Notes: generated from the sequence alone by a model not told the origin. A DNA stretch of 64,000 bases from Phyllostachys edulis (GCA_036346405.1 CM070561.1:29048215-29112214), one strand, 5' to 3'; numbered from the stretch's first letter, positions 48,479 to 58,921 are shown. Numbers and translations: made by a program.

Positions 48479-48550
48479 GTCCATAACCGAGGACGCAACT
48501 ATTCGAATAGATCAATTAACACTCTACAGAGGTTGTATACTTCACCCACA
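48479..48550 (-). repeat. Conserved LTR core, copy 7 (LTR IV)
   Basis: GTCCATAACCGAGGACGC, TATTCGAATAG, CTCTACAGAG and CTTCACCCAC. The first palindrome is intact and the second is one base off. Confidence 0.85.
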
Positions 48551-50118
48551 AGATATAACCAGTGTAGCGATCACCAATCATAACAAAACCTTTCAGAAAT
48601 TTCATCTCAACAATTGACTCTCTCGTTGTGCATACAACCACCCCAACCTCACCACTGGTTGACGCACAACGTTGGACAAGGAAGCGGTGAACCGTCCCTC
48701 GATGTGACTTTAGAAAGAGTACACACCTCCACCCATATACTACCTGAGTAGTCAATGCCAAAACTCCACAACTTACTAGGTTAGGTCCGTCCCATCAGGC
48801 ATGTGGTTGTACGATAGGCTCAGTTCAATGGCGCACAAGATTAAGTCCTTGACAAGTTACTCAGGCGAGTCTACCACAAACCCACAACGTGTTATATTCA
48901 CACCCTCAATCCACCATCCACTCGTCCGAGCGAAAACTATTTTGTTTAACCAAGACCAATGACATACCCTGTCATGGCACATAAATTTTAACAAAGTGGC
49001 TAACCACCATAATTCCATATCTCATTAAGTCAAATTTAATCATTATGACACATGTGATCATGAACCCATCGCAACTAAACATGACTAAGCATCTATACGA
49101 TACCCATGTTGGTGATATAAATATGTCCAACTAAAATTATCCGTGCTATGGTGACAAAGGATTCATGGCATTCAGATATCCAATGGAGACATAAAGACAA
49201 CAGGTAATAGCTAACCCCAAAACAATTTGTATAAAGATAGCATGCAGTTGTATTAAACAATATACTTTTGAAATCATAGGTTCAATATCATCAAAGGACC
49301 ATGACTTGCCTTGGAATAAATCCTAGGATTGATCTTGATCTTAGTGCACTCCTCCTTGCTCTACATTCCCCGAAGAATCAACGTTTACTCGCAAACAAAG
49401 CAAATAAATCAAATAAATAAAAACTATAGAGAAAATAACCTTCAAAAATTAAATAAAAATCTTAGAAAAATAGATCCCAAATTTAGATAAATTTATAAAT
49501 TTGAATGGGCTCAATCGGAGTTCGGATGAAGAAGATATGGCTTTTGAAAGATATAATCTAAAGAAAATACTCAAAAATGATTTTTGAGCACCATTCATCG
49601 AGCATTGTACATCGAGCACTGTTCATCGATCTCAACTGCACGTGGTCAGAAGGACATTTTGACTACCTGGTCGGAAGGTTACGACTGCCTGGTCGTAGGA
49701 GGCTACGACTTCCTGGTCGTATAAGGACCTACGAGCACTGGTGACAACAGTGCACAGCGGTGTCTCGTCGGCGATGAGTGATACCAATATGTAGAGAATG
49801 CTATTGCGAACTCATTGGTGCACTTACGGGTGCTTGAGGATGATGGTGGTGGCCGGCGACGAGGTTTTTGGAGGCAACAAGGTACGATGTTTGTCGAAAA
49901 ACACTTCGGCGACGCTCCGACGATGTGGAAAGGTTCTGGAGGTAGCCTGGGTGACACTAAAGATGATGATGTGGTCAACGATGGCGAGGTGGCAACATCG
50001 GCAGTGCAATTCGAAAAACAAGAAGATCGGCCAAAACCCTAAAATCTTGGATTGCGGCTCTAGGGTCCAAGTGGCTTGAGGGTTTGGGATGAGGGCGCTG
50101 AGGCAATCCTCGGGGTCC

Positions 50119-50126
50119 TATTTATA
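50119..50126 (-). promoter_or_regulatory. TATA box of LTR IV
   Basis: The reverse complement reads TATAAATA, in the correct strand for this LTR. Confidence 0.55.
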
Positions 50127-51021
50127 GGGCAGGGGTGTGGACAAAAGGGCGTATCAGTGGTGGAGCCCTAAAAGAGTCCGGGATGAACACGAGTTACATC
50201 TGGAGATAGAAACCAATACGAGATTTGATTTTGTCGGTTTTGGATGCGAGGAGATACAGAAGATCAAATGACGTGGTTTAGATAAGATTTTATCGATGGA
50301 AACCCCATTATCAGATGGAGCTTCTAGAAGCAGCAATGACGGATGAGACCGACTCGGTCACGGTGAAGATGAAGGCCGCAAGGACAAAGGCAGCGGGACC
50401 CACCTAGCAGAGGGATAAGATCTACAAGAAATCTGCTAAACAGTGACAATCAGAATTCGTCACGGGTCTAAGTTTTTTGTCACAGTATGGGATCTGTGAT
50501 GCTCCCATGACAAAAAAATCGATCATCACCTATAGTGTGTCGTTGATTGGTTTCTGTGACGAAAGTAGCGAAATCGTCATAGACTTAGTGACGAAACCAT
50601 TGTCGTCACAAATTTTATGACGCCGCCACGGCAGATTCTTATTGTCATTGGTAGCCTGGTCGAGCCATGTAGGATCTGACGTGACTGTTGGTTTGTGACG
50701 ATGTCTACCGTCATAATGTGAGTTAGGCCCATATAAATTTTTGTCATAATTTCCACGAGGCCCATTTTGATTCCAAATTGCAGGCCCAAATTTTTTTGGG
50801 TGTAGCCCATTTTGATTGCCCAGTCAGGGTTCAAGCTGGGCCATTTTGAAAGGCACAATATATTGTTGGGCTAAAACCATTTTGGCCCAGTTTTATCTGG
50901 GCCAAGCCTTTTGAAAATTCACAAACCAATTTTCCAATTTCACACCTACATACCAAACCGTTGTGTTTGGCCCAGCACACCCATACAGACAAAAACAATA
51001 CAAGGATACACAATAGATGGA

Positions 51022-51382
51022 TTACACATGAAAAGTGTTATTATTTACAGTATACTTATGTACAAAAGAAATGAACAAGTGACTAACAATTGCTTTCTTC
51101 ACTGGCTCACTAAAACCAAGTTTCTTGCTATTATGGCACTCTTTGAAGAGGTCAATTGCAGTGGGCTCTACATCTTTATATTTCTCTTGCTTCTGAAATG
51201 TTCAAATTATTGCAAACTGTAAACTTCCAACATGGTATGGAAGGGTTTCATAACAAATCTATAAGAACATCATTTCTCTAAGTACTTACAACAGCGTAAC
51301 AGTGTGCACTATAGAAATGAGAGCCGATCCGTTGCTGAAACTGGACTTTCTCACTGTTCAGTTTGTTTTTCTCACAATGGTC
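51022..51382 (-). pseudogene. TNPA-like CACTA protein (Transposase_24 type), last two exons
   Basis: Exon 51290-51382 reads HCEKNKLNSEKVQFQQRIGS then HFYSAHCYAV and ends at a GTAAGT donor. Exon 51022-51192 starts after a TTTCAG acceptor with KQEKYKDVEPTAIDLFKECH and KKLGFSEPVKKAIV, and stops at TAA 51022. The two exons join in phase. This pattern is the C-terminal part of the plant CACTA-associated Transposase_24 family, thought to bind transposon ends. The upstream exons are missing or unrecognisable, so it is a remnant of the parent CACTA. Both surviving exons are undamaged. Confidence 0.8.
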
Positions 51383-52033
51383 CTACAGAAAGACAGATTA
51401 GTGTAAAACACGCCAAGTAACAGATAACTAAGCAAATGAACCAATTACTTTCATACCATGTGCTTTAGGTTGGACCACATCTGTTATTTATGAAAACATC
51501 ATAAAACACTAAGTTGATTTTAATTATCTTACAACACAGACAGATTTTACCCCTTATAGAATCAGGTGCAGCTTTATATTTATTTGCAACACTAAGAGCC
51601 CAAAATGACTCTATCAAGCTATAAAACAAAGATTTAGAGGTCAAATATTGCTGTTTTCATCACAGTTTATGTATTCAGCATGCACAACATCCAAAATGTG
51701 CAACTAACTACAAAGAAGCATCACATCGCATGTTAAACATGTCTAGCTAGCTTAAATGGATTACCACCTACAACAATTACAACAGCTCTACATCTACAAT
51801 ATAACTAAGTATTTAGTAGCAAACAATTAGCACAACATTGGAACACAGACGCTTACCCTAGAAGAAAACATCGTACAACTCCTAAGTAAAAATGGCACAA
51901 AAACAACTAATTACTCAACTCGCACAAAAATATTACCAAGCTAGCTGATTATCACTGCACACTTGTAGAGATCTATGTTGGTATGCTACTAACAAGTAAG
52001 AAATAAAGGTAACAGGCATGCGCGCAAGTGACT

Positions 52034-53816
52034 TACTACTTCCAGGTGGGCGGGAGCTTCTTGGTGCGCTTGTAGTAGTGGGCAAGGTGGTGAATCCTGC
52101 TCTCCACAAGGATGAGCCTGAACTTGGAGTCCTTGTCCAGTGGCGGAACCAGGAATTTGAAAGACCCAGGGCAAACTTGTACTTAAAAAAATACTGAGGC
52201 ACAATGTGGTTCAATAGTCAATATAAGTAATGATGTCAAATACATTCAAATTGTCAAGATCTAACCGATACAATCAAACAAACATAGATCTAATTGATAC
52301 AACCAAACAAATAGAGAATACAATATTAAGAACTCATATAAAGTACTAACAAGGGCTCCTGATGCGTGTGCACATCGATGGATGACATAAGATATCCAAA
52401 ATATCGGCACTCCTACAAGACAACATTCAAATGGAAACAAAGTATCTGTCACTTGGTCTTAGAAGTTAGAATTCCTACAAGACAACATTCAAGTGGAGAG
52501 TGCACTGCCCACAAGGCCACAAGAACATCATGAAGTCATGAACGAATCAAATGGAAACAAAGCATCTGTCATTTGGTCTTAGAAGTTAGAAACATGCTCC
52601 TCATCTCACCTCACCTTCTCGGTCTCAGACTCTCGATCACCTCTCTGACTCTCGATGCGAGGCGGAGGTGCGAGCCTCTGATGGGCGATGGCCGACGGTG
52701 CACGTGTGGTCTGCGACGGCCTCTGCCTAGCACTGCCTCGGACTGGCGAGGGCAGCCAGGCCTGACCCCCTGCCGGCACCAGAGCACAAGGCACACAAGA
52801 CCGCCTTTATGCACCGGCCGCAACCCCGACCAGCCGTTGGCCTTGGGTGGCTGGCGGCTCAGTTATGCCCTTGCCCGGTCGGCCAATTGCCCCTCAGCCC
52901 CTGCACGCCGGCGACGTTGCAACTCGATAGGAGTCACGAGAGGAACAAGCACAGAAGAGAGGAGGAATGGGGATTGGGGAAGAAATCAGAAGGGGATTCC
53001 GAATTGGGGAGCCAATTAGGGATTTAGCCTTAGCCTCACCTGTGCTAGCTTGGGCCTTGGGCTTAATGGGCTGCCTACCTCGGATGCCAACCCGGCCCAT
53101 GGCCATGGATGCTCATGGCTGACTTCTTTGTCAAGGTGAAGCCTCGTGGAGTTCTGGCGATGGGCATACGCAGCATGCCGTGGTAGGGAGAGGAGGGTTC
53201 TACCACTGTCCTTGTCCTTCTTGTTCCTCTCCAGGTGCTTCCTTATCGCCACCGCCTTCTTGATCAGGAATTACAGGTCCTCTGGGATCTTAGGCGCCAG
53301 CCCTACTCACCAACACACCAACATCCACACATCAATACATACCATCCACACAGACAAAGCCAACAATGGTGGTGGAGTTTGATAAGGGAGGGATCTCACC
53401 ATGGGCCTTGAGGATGCAGAGGATCTTGCTACCGGTGACGCTCTTGGCGAGGGGGATGCCGTGCTGGTCACAGAGCACCACGTCGATCTGCGATGGCATC
53501 TGACACTTCTTCGTAGCCTTAGTGATCATCTCCTCCACCTACCAAGAACCGACGAAAACATCAACAAACCATATCGAAATCACAATACAAAAAGAAAGGA
53601 AATGACGCCCAAATTGAATCAAGAAGCAATGACTCACCTCGGACGTGGCGGTCTTGACCCGGCTGGGAGTCCTCTTGTCTGACAAATCGAGGATGAGATG
53701 CCCTTCCTACACCAGAGTCGCGATTCGCCATTAGGACACGAAACCACTGGAAACAATACGGAGGTGGGGGGAGGAGAGGGGTTATTCATGGTGTGCATCG
53801 CCCCATGGCGGCGGCA
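52034..53816 (-). pseudogene. RPS13: Captured 40S ribosomal protein S13 (uS15) gene, with introns
   Basis: Exon 1 (about 53795-53816) begins ATGGGGCG and is damaged by small deletions. Exon 2 (about 53636-53700) encodes the GISSS...KTA region with frameshifts and a GTGAGT donor. Exon 3 (about 53398-53540) reads VEEMITKATKKCQMPSQIDV, DQHGIPLAKSVTGSKIL and ILKAHG, with correct splice sites. Exon 4 (about 53217-53290) has PEDL, a stop in place of Tyr, then FLIKKAVAIRKHLERNKKDK. It is split by a hAT element (52138-53208) and continues at 52137 with FRLILVESRIH and YYKRTKKLPPTWK, ending at 52034. The last dozen or so residues of the normal protein are absent. Retained introns and a 5' UTR-like segment to about 53950 show DNA-level capture, not retroposition. 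It cannot make a functional ribosomal protein as read. Confidence 0.88.
52138..53208. mobile_element. hAT DNA transposon (1071 bp) inserted in an RPS13 exon
   Basis: The ends read CAGTGGCGGAACC at 52138 and, inverted, CAGTGGTAGAACC at 53208. The perfect 8-bp duplication TCCTTGTC lies at 52130-52137 and 53209-53216, splitting the KDKDSK codons of the RPS13 exon. It is AT-rich on one side and GC-rich on the other (52600-53000). There is no transposase; the ORFs in the GC-rich half have no recognisable domain, so it is a non-autonomous element. Confidence 0.93.
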
Positions 53817-54690
53817 AGGTGTTTGGCTCGATGATGGTGGGCGGGCGGGAGCTATCGCTGCAGTGGCGGCGCTCAAAAGGTGAGAGGAGCGTGAGCGGCG
53901 GTAGGATAGAGGGGTGCGGGTTAGGGTTTTGGGGTGCTACTTATAGTGAGTGGCGGTGCGGAGGGTGCAACGTGATCCTAGGGCTGCATCGTTTTGGCTC
54001 GGGCCGTCAATTTTTTGATGGCCTACTCGATTATGACAATATGAGATTGTCACCTGTGTAACTATGACAAAGCAATGGCGTCACAATGCCAAACGCCCTG
54101 TTTATGACAATTTGAGGTTTGGGAGTTAGTGACGATTTTGACATTTTTTGTCACTACAAGTAGGGTCCCAACCCCGGGATGCTCTTTATGACGCTACTGC
54201 TGAAAAACGTCATAGAATATGGGCAGATAATGGCGATTTACCTAGTTGTCATAGAAATTTTTTCATAGTTTAGCAGATTTCTTGTAGTGAGGGAAGCGGG
54301 TGCGGGCCAGCACGAAAGATAGGGCCAAACCAAAGGGAATGGTCCGAAAGCGAGAAATGGGCCAAAGGCTTAGGGATTTCAGCCCGAAAGCTTTTTTCTG
54401 AGATTTTAATAGCTTTTCTTTTTTTTAGAAAATACAGAAAATCCAAATGGCAATTAGAAAATAGTAAATGAACTCGAAAAAATTCTAGAAAAATCTAGAA
54501 AATATATCCAAGCACAAAGAATCCAAATAAAATAATTTTGACAATAGCTGATGTTGACATTAATCATATTAAATTGTTTTTGATTCATGAAAATTCAGAT
54601 TAAGCTTTAACTTTAACAGAAAAATTCAAATGGTTATTTTTATTTTTTAAAACTTCAAAACAAACCAAATTTTTTGGATGTTACAAGCAG

Positions 54691-55082
54691 CAGTGAGCTG
54701 AAAGAGTTCCAAGCAAGGAACGCTTACTGATTCTACAACAGAGGCTGAGTGCATTGCGGCTTCCGAAGTTGCAAAAGAAACCGTATGGATTAGGAAGTTC
54801 ATTAATGAACTGGGTGTGGTTTCGAGTGCTTCTAGTCCAATGGATCTCTATTGTGATAATAGTGGAGCCATTGCACAAGCTAAGGAGCCTAGATCACATC
54901 AAAAGTCCAAGTACATACTACAACGATATCAAATTATTCGTGAAATTGTCGAAAGAGGTGATGTGAAAATAAGCAAAGTGCACACAGATTTAAATATTGC
55001 TGATCCGTTGACAAAGCCTCTCCCGCGACCTAAGCATGAGGCGCACACAAGAGTAATGGGTATAAGATACCTATATGATTGA
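54691..55082 (+). pseudogene. E3 copia RNase H, second part, and pol end
   Basis: After solo LTR IV the RNase H continues: STTEAECIAASEVAKETVWI, INELGVVSSASSPMDLYCDN, SGAIAQAKEPRSHQKSKYIL and the C-terminal IADPLTKPLPR. The stop TGA is at 55080-55082. The first 50 bases are frame-shifted, with a TGG codon reading TGA near 54700. The DNSGAI and ADPLTK motifs are intact. Confidence 0.92.
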
Positions 55083-55089
55083 CTCTAGT

Positions 55090-55108
55090 GCAAGTGGGAG
55101 ATTATTAG
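55090..55108 (+). other. Polypurine tract of E3
   Basis: GCAAGTGGGAGATTATTAG lies between the pol stop and the LTR start, as in many grass copia elements. Confidence 0.75.
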
Positions 55109-55235
55109 TGATATGCCCTAGAGGCAATCATAGAGATGATCGTATCACATCTATGTTTATGAGTTATGAAATAAATATTATTTTGTTCCTTGAATGCATC
55201 GGTTATAAAGAAATACTGACCTTCGCATTCTAAAC
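55109..55235 (+). repeat. E3 3' LTR, truncated
   Basis: TGATATGCCCTAGAGGCAAT begins the LTR. It can be followed only to about 55235, after which unrelated PIF/Harbinger sequence starts, so most of the LTR is lost. Confidence 0.75.
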
Positions 55236-55271
55236 ATGTCATAACACTCTTGTGCACTACTAAGTGTATCA

Positions 55272-55463
55272 TCACCCCCATTGGATCCCCGTCATTGTTA
55301 GTATTTTCCTTGACCTCTTGGTGGTAGAGTCACCGTAGTCATCCATACATGCCCAAGTGGCAATCGTGACTAGCGGTAAGAACATATCCGGTTCTCCATC
55401 ATCCAAAACACCTTCATGAGTTGATTCATCGTCACTTGAACCATACGAACTTGAAGATCTCAT
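55272..55463 (-). pseudogene. PIF/Harbinger transposase, N-terminal fragment
   Basis: Reads MRSSSSYGSSDDESTHEGVL then FLPLVTIATWACMDDYGDS and RSRKILTMTGIQW. The acidic start, hydrophobic segment and SRKILT-G-QW order resemble N-termini of plant Harbinger transposases. The catalytic DDE part is absent because the sequence stops at the E3 LTR. The call rests on pattern and on the neighbouring ORF1-like fragment. Confidence 0.5.
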
Positions 55464-55691
55464 TTGGCATAGACAAATACATAATTAATAAGTGATCCCC
55501 ACATAACAGAAACAAATGACCACCACATGCCACGGAGCAAAAACATAATTAATAACCACCACATATCAAAGACAACTATCTCAATTAATTAAAGACCACC
55601 AAGTAGCATAGATAAGTCACATATTATGTGGCATAGTATATTACATAACACAAGACATGCTAGCATCCCTCAGGAATACAGTTCTAACTAT

Positions 55692-56234
55692 CTAACGCCT
55701 CTTCTTCTCCTCCCATGTCCTTGTAAGCCATGCTAGCCTCCCTCGAGGTGTCTTTAGTGTGTGAAAGGCATCTCGACACTCCTTCTTGATGAGGAGTTGC
55801 GTGGCATAGAAATGCTCATCACTCCCTTCTTCAGCCCTAGCCTCAATAACCAAATCAATCAGCTCAGATATCTCTTGCCTAACAGGATCAACCACTGGTC
55901 TAGGTGCATTGTTCATAGAATTCTTGCTACCATGAGATTTCTCCACAATATCCAGCAAACGTTTCAATTGAACATCTTTGTACGTCTTCTTTGGCTTTTT
56001 ACCACTTGGTGAGTCATGGGCAGCTCTCTTCGGTCTTGCTGTCTTCTTGCCCTTGTCTACATGGGGTGACTCCAACGGTGTAGTGGTTTCCTCCTCACCC
56101 GCAGGTTCATCACCCTCACCCTCATCATCCCCAAGATTCACATGGGCGGCACCCTCTGCTCCAGGGACAAGAGCGGATTCATTCGTACAACTTGCACCCT
56201 CATGCAACAGGGGTGCTTTCTTGAAGTTGCTACA
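55692..56234 (-). pseudogene. Myb/SANT-like ORF1 of a PIF/Harbinger element, C-terminal part
   Basis: The frame is open from the edge of the copia LTR (CSNFKKAPLLHEGA) to a stop at 55692. It has an acidic, Gly/Glu-rich linker, a basic nuclear-signal-like patch (RPKRAAHDSPSGKKPKK) and a helical C-terminus with LKRLLDIVEKSHGSKNS, FYATQLLIKKECRDAFHTLK and RLAWLTRTWEEKKRR. Such tails follow the Myb/SANT-like domain in grass proteins, including Harbinger ORF1, which helps the transposase. The Myb domain itself would lie beyond 56234 and was cut by the copia LTR. 55464-55691 is non-coding. Confidence 0.55.
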
Positions 56235-56863
56235 TGTTGGGATACGAGTAGGCTACGATAGCAATAAATCAAAAATTCTACCATGTAAACCAGGATGTCA
56301 CAGATCGTTACCACCAGATGCGCTGAGCAACGGAAGAAGAGTTAGAGTAGCCTGGTCCAACGTAGAGCGCGTCGATGTAGTGGTCATAGTCGATCGTCCA
56401 GCGTCGAGCACGTCGATGCAGTGGTCGTAGTCGATCGTCTAGCGTCCTCGCGAGTCAATCGTCTCCTCTAGCAACCTCTGTAGTTCCTTATGAAGATCCC
56501 GGATCGTCCTCAAGCGCAACAGCAACCGCAGTAGTGCCTCTACGGTATCCACACGTCCAGGGAAGGAACAACCGTACGCCGGTGTGCTAGTACCAAGTCG
56601 CACAGCAGAGCTCTTAGGAAGATAGCGGCTAGGGTTTCGATAGAGCAACTCACGTCAACTCATCTATCTCCCAATAGCATCAAGCATCTCCTTATATAGT
56701 GTCCATGACGGATCCTATCCGAACACATTTTACGAATCGTATCCATGCTGGTTTGTTCCAACCCGTTAAGTGTGTGACCCGTTAGGTTGATGCGTATTCG
56801 GTTGTGACTCGAAAACCCTTTCCGACCACAAGTCGTTAGCAGTTATATGACCAGTTCGTATTT
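56235..56863 (-). repeat. Copia LTR remnant (same family as the E3 LTR, opposite orientation)
   Basis: Starts TGTTGGGATACG on the plus strand, so the LTR ends CCCAACA on its own strand. 56300-56600 matches the reverse complement of 24725-25035. A minus-strand TATATAA lies at 56692-56698. It is interrupted at 56864 by LTR III. Confidence 0.75.
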
Positions 56864-57397
56864 TGTCAGGACCCCGAGTAGCAACCCCGGGACCCTCTGT
56901 GCACTCTGGACCAGTCCCAAGATCAGTAGCTGGTCCGCACAGTTTCAACAACGATGTCATCACAACCATACAACAAACTATAGAAGAAGCAGACAAACTA
57001 ACAAGAATAACAACAAAAGACCTTATGGTTAAGTTCTTACAAGGTCACCACGCAGGGCTTACAACAAAAGAGCTCACAGCGGAAAAGCAAAAGAACACGT
57101 GGAGGCCATTCGACATGCCCACAGGCAATCGAGTGGAGGACGTCTCCTAGCACGAGAGGTCTTCGAAGACCTCCTCTTCCTAGAGCTCGAAGCTCCCTGG
57201 GTGGTCTTCAGCTGCTGATTAACCAGAGGGCACAAAGCCATGAGTACTTTGAATGTACTCAGCAAGCCGTAGGAAAATGTATGCAAATAGTATTCATGCC
57301 AGGCTCAACAAGGACAGCTTTATGGTTACTTTGTAGAAAGCAATATTGGATGGAAATACAGTAAGTAGATTGCAAAGCACAAGTTGAAAGATTAATA

Positions 57398-57477
57398 CTA
57401 CCTCCGTATTTTAATACTTGACGTCATTTGCCTCCAGAGTTGTGTTCCAGACGTCAAGTATTAGCGAATGGAGGGAG
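57398..57477. mobile_element. Stowaway MITE (80 bp)
   Basis: Flanked by TA on both sides (57396-57397, 57478-57479). The ends are CTACCTCCGTATTTTAATAC and, inverted, CTCCCTCCATTCGCTAATAC. The long terminal repeats include TTGACGTC. Typical Tc1/mariner-derived Stowaway. Confidence 0.88.
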
Positions 57478-57634
57478 TACATAAGTAATCAGGTTTCTTT
57501 GAAAACAACTCGTGAACACCCTGTTCACTTCCCGGACCACTCGTGACCACCCTGATCACTGCCCAGACCACTCGGAACCAACCAAGACCAATAAGTTTTG
57601 AGAAAGTATACCCCTTACGTGAAATCACCAGGCA

Positions 57635-57702
57635 TGTCCATAACTGGGGACACGGCTATTCGAATAGATTTACACTCTGCAGAGGTTGTACAGCTTTACC
57701 CA
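57635..57702 (-). repeat. Conserved LTR core, copy 8 (LTR III)
   Basis: GTCCATAACTGGGGACAC, TATTCGAATAG, CTCTGCAGAG and GCTTTACCCAC, with both palindromes perfect. Confidence 0.9.
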
Positions 57703-58150
57703 CAAGGCACAACCTCTCTAGTTTGTTTGGCACCCGTCGATGCCCCTGCTCACTATCTTGGGTAAGCAGGCTAGAGCACGTGACAAGGCCTTTACAAGGT
57801 TCTGCTTTGACTCGGTTCCACTCGCTAAGGTTTCGCCTTCCTAGCCCCCTCTTGCGCCAAGTGTGCGTGTCCATCCCATGTCTTACACACTTCCCCCAAA
57901 ACGGAACTAAATCAAAGCATTGCCAATTAGTTGGTCAGGTCCACCCCACAATGGACATGTGGTTGCACGGTATGGCCCGGATCAATGGCTTACAAGGTTA
58001 AATCCTTAGTAGTTGCTCAGGAGAGACCTCCTCATCCCAGTGTGCTTCCTGCACCCCCTTTACTGCACAATCACTCGCCCAAGCGAAAACATTTTGGGCT
58101 CAACCTGGGCAATGACCACCCTAGCCATGGCACAACAAGTTTTATTAGCA

Positions 58151-58210
58151 GCAACACATGCTAGGGCAACGCATGCCAGGGCAACACGTGCCAAGGCAAC
58201 ACATGCCACA
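58151..58210 (+). repeat. 15-bp tandem repeat, four units, in LTR III
   Basis: Units of the form GCAAC(A/G)C(A/G)TGC(T/C)A(G/A)G. Confidence 0.9.
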
Positions 58211-58769
58211 ATTCCATAATCTCTTAGTCAAATTTAATCATCATTAAAACAAGTGATCGAGAGACAACGCATAACTAAGCAAGTCTAAGAAATATACGCA
58301 CCCTTGTTGGTATTCACAATAAGAATGTCCAACTAAGATTACCCACCTATGGTGTCCAAAGGTACATGTCAACATGTCAGACACAAGTGTTCAAGGAGTC
58401 ATACTGATGAGTAGGTGTTTAGCTAGTTCTCAAACCATTTTTATACAAATAGCCATGCATGTTGGTATAAAATAATATAATTTTGCAAACTAGGAACGAC
58501 ATGATCAAAGGTCTATGACTTGCCTTCATTGAAGAGTTGAAATGATTCAATCGAGATCGTTGGGTCCAAGAACTCTTCAGAGAAGCCAGAATCTATACGT
58601 GCGAAAAGAGCCAAATAAATACGACAAATTCAAATAAAAACCAAAAACTACCAAACTAGAACCAAAAGAAAAGCACAGGAATAGAAGAACTAGAAACAGG
58701 CTCTCGGGAGGAGGTCCAACTGAGAGGGTGGAGGTCTTGAGGAGGAGGTCCTGAGGTCCTACGAAGGAT

Positions 58770-58921
58770 ACAACTACTCACATGGTCGTAAAAGGGACAC
58801 AACTACGCAACGTGGTGGTGAGAGAGATACAACTACACAATGTGGTTGCAAGAGAGATACAACTACACAATGTGGTCGTGAGAGAGAAAAAAGGAGGACA
58901 GTGCTCAGAGAAACTCACCCG

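Larger units (their letters stand above)
50420..54289 (-). mobile_element. CACTA (En/Spm) DNA transposon, 3.87 kb, non-autonomous, with captured gene
   Basis: The right end inverted reads CACTACAAGAAATCTGCTAA. The left end reads CTACAAGAAATCTGCTAA from 50422, with AT in place of the first CA. Flanking triplets are AAG and AGG, so the 3-bp duplication is imperfect. The subterminal regions (50440-50720 and 54040-54260) are full of short GTGACGA/TCGTCAC-type motifs in both directions, as expected for CACTA elements. The contents are the tail of a TNPA-like gene (51022-51382) and an S13 ribosomal protein gene (52034-53816). The main transposase is absent. 51383-52033 shows no other gene; TGTGGTCCAACCTAAAGCAC near 51465 may be a further TNPA fragment. 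Confidence 0.9.
47773..54685 (-). mobile_element. Solo LTR IV (3.04 kb net) holding a CACTA element
   Basis: Begins TGTCAGGACC and ends GGATGTTACA. The 5-bp flanks AGGAG (47768-47772) and AGCAG (54686-54690) differ by one base, and the copia RNase H frame continues across, so it is a solo LTR in E3. It contains the core at 48479-48550, hairpin-like TACGAC...GTCGTA motifs at 49656-49735, a minus-strand TATA box (50119-50126) and the CACTA insertion at 50420-54289. 47773-50419 and 54290-54685 carry no gene. Confidence 0.88.
24723..55235 (+). mobile_element. Copia retrotransposon E3, host of the nested insertions
   Basis: When the insertions with target duplications are removed, one copia element reads through in the correct order. 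It has part of a 5' LTR and leader (24723-26303, 31743-31896), gag (31897), protease and integrase (to 33602), the rest of integrase and RT (46178-47609), RNase H (47610-47772 and 54691-55082), a polypurine tract and the start of the 3' LTR (55109). The LTR start TGATATGCCCTAGAGGCAAT resembles that of BARE/Angela-like grass elements; the exact lineage is uncertain. Its 5' LTR start is cut by LTR V of E2. Confidence 0.88.

Noticed and set aside
52573..53027. 148-codon ORF and overlapping frames in the GC-rich half of the hAT element
   Set aside because: No domain, frames overlap on both strands, and Pro/Arg/Ser-rich composition suggests a GC artefact.
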